From an uncultured Eubacteriales bacterium (GTDB lineage Bacteria > Bacillota > Clostridia > Christensenellales > Aristaeellaceae): a stretch of 17,441 nt of DNA. The translations under genes and the position numbers were made by a program. Each line of letters begins with the position of its first letter. Position 1 is the first letter of the stretch. The stretch is from the NCBI GenBank assembly GCA_902796115.1, contig CADBNX010000447.1, positions 1 to 17,441 of the forward strand, given 5' to 3'. The notes below the pieces were generated by a model that did no database searches, was not told the DNA's origin, and saw only the letters and a list, made by a program, of their open reading frames with translations. Shown in pieces: positions 1 through 6,250 of the stretch.

Positions 1-1173
1 CTTGAAATCAAAACCCTGCCCGTGACCAACCAGGAACGCAGCGGACGCTGCTGGCTTTTTGCCGCCGCCAATGTGCTTCGGGAAAAAATCGCGAAGGAAC
101 TGAACCTGGAGCAGTTTGAACTCAGCCAGAGCTATCTTGCCTTCTGGGATAAATTCGAACGCGCCAATTATTTTCTGGACAGCATCGTCAAAACCGCAAA
201 CCTGCCCGCGGACGACCGGACGGTGTCCTTTATCCTGAAAACCGGCGTACATGACGGCGGCCAGTGGGATATGTTCGCCAACATCGTGCGCAAGTACGGG
301 ATCGTGCCGAAGGAAGTATTCGACGAAACCTACCAGTCCTGCCACACGAACCTGATGAATCATTACCTGAACCGGAACCTGAAGATCTGCGCCGTGAAAC
401 TGCGAGCCATGGTGCGGGAAGGCGCGTCCGGGGAAGAAATCGAAAAGGCCGCGGAGGGCATGCTCGAAAAGATCTATTCCTTCCTCTGCACCTGCTACGG
501 GCAGCCGCCGAAGGAATTTGATTTCGTTTACAATGACAGGGACCGCGGTTACCATATCGAAAAAGGCTTTACGCCGCAGAGCTTCTGCCGGAAATACATC
601 GGCAATTACCTGGAAGAGGTCGTATCCATTATCAACGCCCCGACCGCGGACAAGCCCTTCGAAAAGACCTATACCATCCGTTTCCTGGGCAATGTGCTGG
701 AGGGGAAAAAGGTGATCCACCTGAACCTGTCCATGGAGGATTTCAAACAGGCGATCCTTCGCCAGATGCAGGACGGAAAAGTGGTGTGGTTCGGCAGCGA
801 CGTGGGCAAGTGGGGCGACCGGAACAAAGGCTTCTGGGACGACCGGGCGTTTGACGCGGAGCTGGTGACGGGGCTTGATCTTGAAATTTCGAAGGCGGAC
901 GCGCTGGATCATCAGTTCTCCGCCATGAACCATGCCATGGTGCTGACGGGCGTTGAGCTTGAAGACGGCAAACCGGTCCGCTGGAAGATCGAAAACTCCT
1001 GGGGCGACGAGCACGGCAAGAAAGGCTATTACATCTGCTCTGACAGCTGGTTTGACCAGTACGTGTACCAGGCGACGGTGGAAAAACAGTACCTGGGCGC
1101 ACAGGCGAAGCTTGCGGAGCAGGAACCCATCGAACTGGATCCCTGGGATCCGATGGGTACGCTGGCGGACTGA
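1..1173 (+). CDS. pepC: Aminopeptidase C (bleomycin hydrolase family, peptidase C1B), 5'-truncated by the window edge
   Basis: Cytoplasmic papain-like cysteine aminopeptidase that trims N-terminal residues from peptides; family members form hexamers. The frame is open to base 1, so the true start lies outside the window. Family members are about 440 residues and about 390 are present, so roughly 50 are missing. The catalytic triad is complete: Cys in the Q-x-x-S-G-R-C-W motif (codon 49-51), His in N-H-A-M-V-L-T-G (codon 931-933) and Asn in E-N-S-W-G-D-E (codon 994-996). The C-terminus is intact. The stop is followed after one base by the ATG of the methionine sulfoxide reductase gene, so the two are probably co-transcribed. 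The GTG at 22 sits within the conserved active-site region and is not a credible start. Confidence 0.95.
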   Translation, partial: LEIKTLPVTNQERSGRCWLFAAANVLREKIAKELNLEQFELSQSYLAFWDKFERANYFLDSIVKTANLPADDRTVSFILKTGVHDGGQWDMFANIVRKYGIVPKEVFDETYQSCHTNLMNHYLNRNLKICAVKLRAMVREGASGEEIEKAAEGMLEKIYSFLCTCYGQPPKEFDFVYNDRDRGYHIEKGFTPQSFCRKYIGNYLEEVVSIINAPTADKPFEKTYTIRFLGNVLEGKKVIHLNLSMEDFKQAILRQMQDGKVVWFGSDVGKWGDRNKGFWDDRAFDAELVTGLDLEISKADALDHQFSAMNHAMVLTGVELEDGKPVRWKIENSWGDEHGKKGYYICSDSWFDQYVYQATVEKQYLGAQAKLAEQEPIELDPWDPMGTLAD

Positions 1174-1174
1174 C

Positions 1175-1651
1175 ATGACGGATTACGCATTGCTGACGGA
1201 ACAGATCACAGCGCTGACAGCGGACTGCCCCTGGGCGCTGGCCAACCTCGCGAACGCGGCGGCCGCGCTGTACTGGAGCATGGATGGGATCAACTGGGCG
1301 GGCTTTTATCTGCTCCGTCAGGGAAAACTGGTGCTCGGGCCGTTTCAGGGAAAAACGGCCTGCACTGTCATCGAACCCGAACGCGGCGTCTGCGGCGCAG
1401 CGTTCAGGCAGGACCGGGTGATGAACGTTCCGGACGTGCATCAGTTCCCGGGACATATCGCCTGTGACAGCGCGTCCAATTCCGAACTGGTGATCCCGCT
1501 GCACGACGGAGCAGGAAAACGCGTCGCCGTGCTGGATATCGACAGCACGGGGTACTCGCGCTTTTCACCGGAGGATGAGGAAGGTCTGACGCGGCTCGCA
1601 CGGGAACTGGAAAAAAGGATCCGCTGGGAAGATTTGAACTGCGGGGATTGA
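1175..1651 (+). CDS. msrC: Free methionine-R-sulfoxide reductase (GAF-domain fRMsr)
   Basis: A 158-residue single GAF domain that reduces free L-methionine-R-sulfoxide in the cytoplasm. In this family the oxidised enzyme is regenerated by thioredoxin. The three family cysteines are present at C63, C73 and C97. Their spacing (10, then 24) equals that of E. coli fRMsr C84/C94/C118, where C118 attacks the sulfoxide and C94 resolves. The signature G-V-C-G at 71-74 and F-P-G-H-I-A-C-D-S at 91-99 are clear. ATG 1175 is chosen because it begins the family-length protein one base after the pepC stop; the frame is open further upstream but lies inside pepC. There is no good Shine-Dalgarno, which suggests translational coupling. 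A thioredoxin and its reductase are encoded 2.4 kb downstream. Confidence 0.93.
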   Translation: MTDYALLTEQITALTADCPWALANLANAAAALYWSMDGINWAGFYLLRQGKLVLGPFQGKTACTVIEPERGVCGAAFRQDRVMNVPDVHQFPGHIACDSASNSELVIPLHDGAGKRVAVLDIDSTGYSRFSPEDEEGLTRLARELEKRIRWEDLNCGD

Positions 1652-1992
1652 GATCATCAGCCGGGTCCCCGGGTCAGCCGCCTCTTTTCGAGCAGAGATA
1701 CGGTGCGCTGCGCGCGGAAACGAAAGGCCCTCGGACCGGGAGAGAATGATCACGGACGCTTTCCGGATCGTGATGGGAAATGCGGGCATACACATCGCCG
1801 CGGGCCATCGGGTCCGTATTCGTGCCGTTCGCCGGGAGGAGAACCCGGACGAACGGCACGTTCTTTTTTCCCTGATGAAGGGAAACCCCGGTATGATCAT
1901 GACGGATGACGAACAGGCAGCGGAGATGCCTGCGCTGCTCGGCTGAATACGCAAGGCAGCGTGAGAACGACGATGGGGGAGGAGAAAACGGA
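1652..1992. other. Intergenic region with an intrinsic terminator
   Basis: This 341-base gap holds a strong terminator (1821-1868) and several weaker inverted repeats, such as ATCACG at 1748-1753 against CGTGAT. I looked for T-box, cobalamin, SAM, TPP, FMN and tetrahydrofolate riboswitch signatures and saw none. Short open frames on both strands here do not look like proteins and lack convincing ribosome sites. I see no consensus promoter for the downstream gene between the terminator and its start. Confidence 0.5.
1821..1868 (+). terminator. Rho-independent terminator after the pepC-msrC unit
   Basis: CGTGCCGTTCG + CCGGG (1821-1836) pairs with CCCGG (1844-1848) and CGAACGGCACG (1850-1860). 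That gives a 16-bp stem with one bulged A and a 7-base loop, followed by the U-tract TTCTTTTTT at 1861-1869. It lies about 170 bases past the msrC stop and 125 bases before the next gene, so it could also act as an attenuator in a leader of that gene. Confidence 0.85.
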
Positions 1993-3030
1993 ATGGACGC
2001 CGAAGTTCTTGCCAGATTGGCTGAGTGGGATCGTTTTTTTGATCTTACCTCGGACAAAAACCGTCTTGTACTGGCGGAATACTACCGGGATCCGGAAGCG
2101 GAAGCCGGTGCGATGAAAATGGACCTGCTCTGGCCGGAAAATGCCATTCGGCACGCGGAATGGGCGCTTCACGCCTATGCCGATCAGATGCGGCGCACGG
2201 CATGGCTGAAGGATGACGCGATTCCTCATGTAAACCTTCTGTCCGGCACGGAAATCTTCGCGGAATGCTTCGGCTGCCCTGTGATCCGGAAAAGGGACAG
2301 CAAGCCGTTTGCCAGACATGCCGTTTCCGACGTTTCGGAAGCGCGAAGAATCAAAAAGCCGAAGCTGATGGATACGCCGCTTCGGCTGCAGTTTGAAAAA
2401 GCGGATTGGGCGCGGCGCCGGGAACCGGAAGCACTGCTGCATCTGCCGGATATCCAGAGCCCGCTGGACGTGGCGGCGCTGGTGTGGGAAAAGGGCGATT
2501 TTTACTGCGCCATGCTGGAAGAGCCACAGGCGGTGCACGGTCTGATCGAAATCTGTTGTGAACTGATCTGCGATTTCCTGGACGAATGGTTTGCCCGGTA
2601 CGGAACCGATATGATCGCGCACTATCCCAATTATCCCATGCGCGGGGGAATCACGCTGTCGGAAGACGAGATCGGCGTCATCAACCGGGAGCTGTTTGAG
2701 GAGTTCTCGCTGCCTTACCTCAACCGGCTTTCCCGCCGGTACGGCGGCATCGGCATTCACAGCTGCGCGGACTGCAGGCATCAGCTTCCGTCCCTGAAAA
2801 AGGCGGAAGGGCTGCGGATGCTGAACCTGAATCAGCCTTCATCGGTGCATGAAGAGGCTTTGACGGTATTATCCGGATGGACGGCTTTTTATCCGATGGG
2901 ATTGGAAGATGCCGTCCTTCGGCGGCCCGAGTATCGGAAAGTCCATGCGGCGCTCACTCTGAACGCGGGCGGGATGAACCGGGATCAGCTGACGGACGCG
3001 CTTGCGGAAAAAAGACAGGCGATTGCCTGA
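1993..3030 (+). CDS. Uroporphyrinogen decarboxylase-like (URO-D/MtaA superfamily) protein
   Basis: A 345-residue protein of the URO-D fold, a TIM barrel shared by haem-pathway decarboxylases and corrinoid/methylthiol methyltransferases. Recognisable family segments are L-P-D-I-Q-S-P-L-D-V-A (151-161), I-T-L-S-E-D-E-I-G-V-I (220-230) and I-H-S-C (255-258). The methyltransferases bind zinc through His-x-Cys plus a distant C-terminal Cys. Here H256/C258 and C261 exist, but no Cys follows in the last 84 residues, so the zinc site looks incomplete. It is unlikely to be a true HemE because no other haem gene is nearby. ATG 1993 is chosen for the GGGGGAGGAG ribosome site at 1976-1985; the 29 codons upstream are low-quality extension. 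It stands alone, and the next gene has its own promoter. The substrate is unknown. Confidence 0.75.
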   Translation: MDAEVLARLAEWDRFFDLTSDKNRLVLAEYYRDPEAEAGAMKMDLLWPENAIRHAEWALHAYADQMRRTAWLKDDAIPHVNLLSGTEIFAECFGCPVIRKRDSKPFARHAVSDVSEARRIKKPKLMDTPLRLQFEKADWARRREPEALLHLPDIQSPLDVAALVWEKGDFYCAMLEEPQAVHGLIEICCELICDFLDEWFARYGTDMIAHYPNYPMRGGITLSEDEIGVINRELFEEFSLPYLNRLSRRYGGIGIHSCADCRHQLPSLKKAEGLRMLNLNQPSSVHEEALTVLSGWTAFYPMGLEDAVLRRPEYRKVHAALTLNAGGMNRDQLTDALAEKRQAIA

Positions 3031-3051
3031 TCAAAAAAAGCAAAAAAAGAG

Positions 3052-3079
3052 TTGACAAAACTTATATCTGTGATAAAAT
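3052..3079 (+). promoter_or_regulatory. Sigma-A-type promoter of the thioredoxin operon
   Basis: TTGACA at 3052-3057, a 16-base spacer, then TAAAAT at 3074-3079 preceded by TG (3071-3072), an extended -10. It lies in an A/T-rich patch just after the URO-D-like stop. The expected start is near 3086, giving a leader of about 67 bases. Confidence 0.85.
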
Positions 3080-3085
3080 TATATT

Positions 3086-3109
3086 GCATCAAAGATTTAT
3101 GCTTGATGC
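3086..3109 (+). promoter_or_regulatory. Inverted repeat at the predicted transcription start (possible operator)
   Basis: GCATCAA (3086-3092) and TTGATGC (3103-3109) are perfect 7-base arms 10 bases apart, placed at +1 to +24 of the predicted transcript. It could be a repressor site or a small RNA hairpin. It does not resemble the AT-rich OhrR box known from Bacillus, so OhrR binding is only a guess. Confidence 0.45.
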
Positions 3110-3152
3110 GGGATCGGAAAAGACTGTCTGCAAAAGGCGGAGAGGATGGAGC

Positions 3153-4007
3153 ATGAGGTACGACATCGCGATTATCGGAACGGGCCCTGCCGGGGTGAGC
3201 GCGGCGATCACGGCTGCGCTGAGAAATAAAACGGTGCTGCTGCTCGGAAGCGCGGAGCTTTCCCCGAAAATGCGCCGGGCGCATCTGGTGCGCAATTATC
3301 CGGGCCTGCCCGAAATCAGCGGCAGCGCGCTCGCGGACGCGATGAAAGCGCATCTTAACGCGATGGAGATCCCGGTGACGGAGGACAGGATCACGGCGGT
3401 GTACGCGATGGGGGATTATTTTGCCCTGCAGGGGGAGAACCTGTACGAATCGCGCAGCGTGATCCTGGCGAGCGGGATCGTGAACGGGAAAACGCTTCCC
3501 GGGGAAAACGAACTGCTCGGCCGGGGAGTCAGCTGGTGCGCGACCTGCGACGCGTCCCTGTACCGGGGCAAAAAAGTGGTCGTGATCGGTTATGACACGG
3601 AACAGGAAAAGGAAGCGGATTTCCTTTCCGAAGTCGTTTCCGAAATCACCTATATCCCGATGTACGCCGGCGAGACGCATCTGAAGCGGGAAATCTCCGT
3701 TCTCAGGGAAATCCCGAAGGAAATCCGCAGCGACGAAGCGGGAAGACATGTGTGCTTCGGGGAAAGGACCCTGGACGCGGACGGGGTTTTCGTGCTGCGG
3801 AACGCGGTTGCGGCGGACAGGCTGGTTCCGGGACTTGAAACGGAAGGCCCTCATGTAAAAACGGACGCCATGATGAGGACCAATCTGCCGGGGCTGTTTG
3901 CCTGCGGGGATATCGCGGGCAGGCCGTATCAGTACGTCAAATCCGCGGGGCAGGGAAATATCGCAGCCCTCTCCGCGGTCGATTACCTTGCGGAACAGGA
4001 AAAGTGA
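3153..4007 (+). CDS. Thioredoxin reductase-like flavoenzyme lacking NADPH motifs (FFTR-type candidate)
   Basis: A 284-residue FAD-dependent disulfide reductase with the thioredoxin reductase layout. It has an N-terminal FAD-binding G-T-G-P-A-G (9-14), the redox-active C129-A-T-C132, and the C-terminal FAD motif F-A-C-G-D-I (249-254). The middle domain is atypical. Where NADPH-dependent enzymes have G-G-G-x-S-A and H-R-R-x-x-x-R, this one reads I-G-Y-D-T-E (145-150) and P-M-Y-A-G-E-T-H (169-176), so both NADPH signatures are gone. Loss of both, with a shorter chain, is characteristic of the ferredoxin-dependent flavin thioredoxin reductases described in clostridia. The donor is therefore inferred to be ferredoxin, with the adjacent thioredoxin as partner. 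ATG 3153 follows a GGAGAGG site and begins directly at the FAD-binding strand. The thioredoxin gene starts 16 bases after the stop. Confidence 0.85.
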   Translation: MRYDIAIIGTGPAGVSAAITAALRNKTVLLLGSAELSPKMRRAHLVRNYPGLPEISGSALADAMKAHLNAMEIPVTEDRITAVYAMGDYFALQGENLYESRSVILASGIVNGKTLPGENELLGRGVSWCATCDASLYRGKKVVVIGYDTEQEKEADFLSEVVSEITYIPMYAGETHLKREISVLREIPKEIRSDEAGRHVCFGERTLDADGVFVLRNAVAADRLVPGLETEGPHVKTDAMMRTNLPGLFACGDIAGRPYQYVKSAGQGNIAALSAVDYLAEQEK

Positions 4008-4023
4008 ATGGAGGAAGAAGTGT

Positions 4024-4335
4024 ATGATTCGGGAAGTCAAGAACAATGATCTGAGCAAAGCCCTGCAGGCGAAGTGCGCCGTGGTGGATTTCAACGCGAC
4101 CTGGTGCGGGCCGTGCCGGATGCTGGGCCCGGTGCTGGAGCAGCTCAGCGAGGAAATGGCCGGGGAAGTGGAATTCTACGGTGTGGATGTGGATGAAAAC
4201 AGCGCGCTCGCAGGACAGTACGGCGTGATGAGCGTGCCTACGGTGATCCTGTTCAAAAACGGGAATAAGACCGATATGAACATCGGGTTCCAGCCGAAGG
4301 AAATGTATGCCGCCTGGATCCGGAAGAACCTCTGA
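4024..4335 (+). CDS. trxA: Thioredoxin
   Basis: A 103-residue cytoplasmic thioredoxin that reduces protein disulfides. It carries the classic W27-C28-G-P-C31 active site, the buried-Asp-type strand V-V-D-F (20-23), and the cis-proline at P72 in S-V-P-T-V. It also has one extra cysteine, C18. The start is supported by GGAGGAAGAAG at 4010-4020. The gene lies 16 bases after the reductase, its likely electron source, and its TGA overlaps the next ATG (4333-4337), so three genes form one translationally linked operon. It could also serve the msrC product, since that family is thioredoxin-dependent. Confidence 0.97.
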   Translation: MIREVKNNDLSKALQAKCAVVDFNATWCGPCRMLGPVLEQLSEEMAGEVEFYGVDVDENSALAGQYGVMSVPTVILFKNGNKTDMNIGFQPKEMYAAWIRKNL

Positions 4336-4799
4336 TGGAAAGAAAGACAGACGCGGAAAGCAGAGAACCGGAAAGGCAGCCGAAGCTTGAAAACCAGCTC
4401 TGTTTTCCGCTGTACGCGTGCGCGCGGAAAATTGTGAACCTGTATACGCCCTACCTGAGGAAATCGGGAATTACGTATACGCAGTATCTGGTGCTGATGG
4501 TGCTCTGGGAACAAGACGGCATCCCGGTGGGCGATCTCTGCCGGAGGCTGTATCTGGACTGCGGTACGATGACGCCGCTGCTGAAGAACCTGGAAAAAGC
4601 GGGATTCCTCTCCAGAAGCCGTTCCAGGGAAGACGAGCGGGTCGTACGCGTCCAGCTGACCGAACGGGGAAAAGCGATGCGCTCAGCCATCGGGGACATT
4701 CCGTCCTGCGTCGGGCAATCCGTTCCGCTGAACGCGGCGGAGGCTGGGGAACTGTACCGGCTGCTGTACAAGATCCTGAACGCGGAACCGGGCAGATGA
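4335..4799 (+). CDS. ohrR: OhrR-type MarR family organic-peroxide sensor
   Basis: A 154-residue winged-helix regulator. The segment L-E-N-Q-L-C-F-P-L-Y (18-27) is the OhrR signature holding the peroxide-sensing Cys, here C23. Tyr37 and Tyr48 lie 14 and 25 residues after it, exactly as Tyr29 and Tyr40 follow Cys15 in Bacillus OhrR. The DNA-binding wing is at about 93-112, with E-D-E-R-V-V. A further C125 lies 102 residues after C23, close to the C22/C127 pair of Xanthomonas two-Cys OhrR, so a disulfide-forming mode is possible. No ohr peroxidase gene is in the window. The likely targets are its own thioredoxin operon and genes elsewhere. It starts one base into the trxA stop codon and is followed by a terminator. 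Confidence 0.88.
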   Translation: MERKTDAESREPERQPKLENQLCFPLYACARKIVNLYTPYLRKSGITYTQYLVLMVLWEQDGIPVGDLCRRLYLDCGTMTPLLKNLEKAGFLSRSRSREDERVVRVQLTERGKAMRSAIGDIPSCVGQSVPLNAAEAGELYRLLYKILNAEPGR

Positions 4800-4837
4800 A
4801 GAGAACCCGGAACGATCCGGAAACAGCGTGAATAACG

Positions 4838-4873
4838 GGACGGGTGCGGAATGTGATACTTCCGCACCCGTCC
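4838..4873. terminator. Terminator between convergent ohrR and lacI-family genes
   Basis: GGACGGGTGCGGAA (4838-4851) pairs perfectly with TTCCGCACCCGTCC (4860-4873) around an 8-base loop. The T-run is weak on both strands (TGCTTTG on plus, CGTTATTC on minus). Its place between two convergent stops suggests bidirectional use. Confidence 0.7.
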
Positions 4874-4894
4874 TGCTTTGCAACGCGCCTTTGG

Positions 4895-5899
4895 CTAAAC
4901 TGCTTTCACGGGTCCTGTGCTTCCCCGCAGGGTCAGCCTTGTGGACAGCATGATGTTCTGATGAACGATAGACGGGGAATGAATCATTTGCAGCAGCGTA
5001 TCCACGGCAATGCGGCCGAACTCCTCATTGGGCTGAAATACGGTGGAAAGCTGCGGATGGGTATTCATGCATTCGCTGCTGTCACCGAATCCGATCACCG
5101 AAAAATCCTCAGGAACATTCAGGCCATGCTCTTTGAAATAACGCATGCAGCCAATAGCCAGCAAGTCATTGGAGGTACATACGGCTGTCGGTCTCGGATT
5201 GAGGCTGAACAGCGTGCGGCCCATGCGGTAGCCGATTGTTTCGCTGTAATCCCCATAGAGAACGTATTCCTGCGGAACCGGAAGCTGAGCGGCTTTCATG
5301 GCTTTCAGATAGCCTTCGAGCCGGGCTTTTGAATGTCCGTATTGTTCGTCTCCGCTCAGATAAGCGATGCGCTTGTGGCCGAGCGAAATCAGATACTCAA
5401 CACTCATCCTGCAGGATTCCTCATTGTCGATCACGACGGAACTGATACGAAATGCTTTGATTTCACGGTTAATAAAAATGTAGGGGATTTGACGGTCGAT
5501 AAAAAAACGTGCAAGCTTTTCAACCTGATGCTCGCTTCCGCCCAGGATCAGAAATCCGTTCGTCTGCGTTTCAAGCAGCTGCCCGGCAGTGTCCGTTTCG
5601 TCGTTCCAGGCGATCAGGGTGTTACCGACCCCTTTTTCTGACAGCTCTTTGACCATGCTGAGCAGGATGGTATAAATGACGGAGTGATTCTGGACGTTGG
5701 ATGTGGAAGGAGAAAGCATCAGGATGCTGACAGTGACGTGCGGCTGCGTCTTTTGCGCGCCTTTGGATTCGATGGATTCGATCGCGCTCAGAACAAGCGC
5801 CCGGGTTTTATCGCTTACCGGAACTGTACCGTTCAGCATACGTGAAACCGTACTGGCTGAAACATTTGCGACTCTTGCTATCTCACGGACAGATGCCAT
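4895..5899 (-). CDS. LacI-family transcriptional regulator of the adjacent carbohydrate cassette
   Basis: A 334-residue repressor-type protein. The helix-turn-helix is at residues 3-25 (V-R-E-I-A-R-V-A-N-V-S-A-S-T-V-S-R), followed by a periplasmic-binding-protein-like sugar-sensing domain with the usual G-F-L-I-L-G, I-N-R and Y-L-S-G-D segments and a terminal T-L-R-G-S. The ATG at 5897-5899 is chosen because the HTH begins at residue 3 and AGGAGG lies just upstream; the frame is open about 31 codons further. The hinge is odd: the usual G-Y-x-P-N-x-x-A stretch after the HTH is replaced by S-K-G-A-Q-K-T-Q. It is divergent from the sugar cassette, and palindromes in the shared gap are its likely operators. 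The effector is presumably a sugar or sugar acid of that pathway. Confidence 0.92.
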   Translation of the reverse strand: MASVREIARVANVSASTVSRMLNGTVPVSDKTRALVLSAIESIESKGAQKTQPHVTVSILMLSPSTSNVQNHSVIYTILLSMVKELSEKGVGNTLIAWNDETDTAGQLLETQTNGFLILGGSEHQVEKLARFFIDRQIPYIFINREIKAFRISSVVIDNEESCRMSVEYLISLGHKRIAYLSGDEQYGHSKARLEGYLKAMKAAQLPVPQEYVLYGDYSETIGYRMGRTLFSLNPRPTAVCTSNDLLAIGCMRYFKEHGLNVPEDFSVIGFGDSSECMNTHPQLSTVFQPNEEFGRIAVDTLLQMIHSPSIVHQNIMLSTRLTLRGSTGPVKAV

Positions 5900-6003
5900 A
5901 CGCTGCCTCCTGACGGTCATGATTGAAACGAGAGGCAGGCGTTCGTTCGGAGAAGGAGAAAACATCCGTTTTCCATGCCTCGTCAGTCTCAAATCCCTTT
6001 CGC

Positions 6004-6032
6004 ATTATAATCGTTTTCATGCCGGAATGCAA
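6004..6032 (-). promoter_or_regulatory. Probable promoter of the LacI-family gene
   Basis: On the minus strand, TTGCAT (6027-6032), a 17-base spacer and a perfect TATAAT (6004-6009). The -35 is poor but the -10 is consensus. An ATGAAAACGATT stretch overlapping the spacer and -10 resembles a half operator of the nearby 6091-6108 site, which hints at autoregulation. The start codon is about 105 bases downstream. Confidence 0.6.
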
Positions 6033-6090
6033 CATAATCTCTGTGCTTCTTGCATGATGTTTCCTGAAAAAACCATTGAGCAAATTACAA

Positions 6091-6108
6091 ATGAAACGAT
6101 TGTTTCAT
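6091..6108. promoter_or_regulatory. LacI-type operator O1
   Basis: ATGAAACGATTGTTTCAT has perfect 7-base arms (ATGAAAC/GTTTCAT) around GATT. It sits just upstream of the cassette -35 box, between the divergent promoters. This position suits looping with the downstream site. Confidence 0.65.
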
Positions 6109-6128
6109 AAGTTCTTTTGAAAATGGGA

Positions 6129-6157
6129 TTGACAGTAGCGGATTCTGGGAATAGAAT
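6129..6157 (+). promoter_or_regulatory. Promoter of the carbohydrate cassette
   Basis: Consensus TTGACA (6129-6134), an exact 17-base spacer, then TAGAAT (6152-6157), five of six matches to TATAAT. The expected start is near 6164, and the first reading frame begins at 6251. Confidence 0.82.
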
Positions 6158-6178
6158 GCAATTGCGGAAGGGGTTGAG

Positions 6179-6190
6179 TGAAACGTTTAA
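6179..6190. promoter_or_regulatory. LacI-type operator O2
   Basis: TGAAACGTTTAA differs by one base from the perfect LacI-family palindrome TGAAACGTTTCA with the central CG. It lies at about +15 of the cassette transcript, a classic blocking position. Confidence 0.65.
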
Positions 6191-6206
6191 TGTGACATAA
6201 TTCCTT

Positions 6207-6221
6207 CAAATGAAACATTTG
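6207..6221. promoter_or_regulatory. Additional palindrome in the cassette leader
   Basis: CAAATG (6207-6212) and CATTTG (6216-6221) flank AAA and contain a TGAAAC half site like O1 and O2. It may be a third operator or a weak hairpin in the leader. Confidence 0.35.
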
Positions 6222-6250
6222 CTGATTTATTGAACGAAAGGGGCAGCATT

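Larger units (their letters stand above)
5900..6250. other. Divergent control region between the LacI-family gene and the sugar cassette
   Basis: This 351-base gap is richer in A/T than its surroundings. It contains two outward-facing sigma-A-like promoters and three palindromic TGAAAC-containing sites, listed separately. Short open frames running through it on both strands look like chance translations of regulatory DNA. Confidence 0.75.

Noticed and set aside
1746..1946. 66-codon plus-strand frame between msrC and the URO-D-like gene
   Set aside because: It runs through the terminator hairpin, has no clear ribosome site, and its translation is Arg-rich without recognisable motifs.
1674..2057. 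127-codon minus-strand frame
   Set aside because: It covers the terminator and the start of the URO-D-like gene; composition looks like a chance opposite-strand translation.
2985..4094. 369-codon minus-strand frame opposite the thioredoxin reductase gene
   Set aside because: It is fully antisense to a gene with clear FAD and CATC motifs; Arg/His-rich translation typical of a GC-rich shadow frame.
6179..6190. Catabolite-repression (CcpA cre) site
   Set aside because: The spacing of TGAAACG does not fit the cre consensus; a cognate LacI-type operator explains it better.
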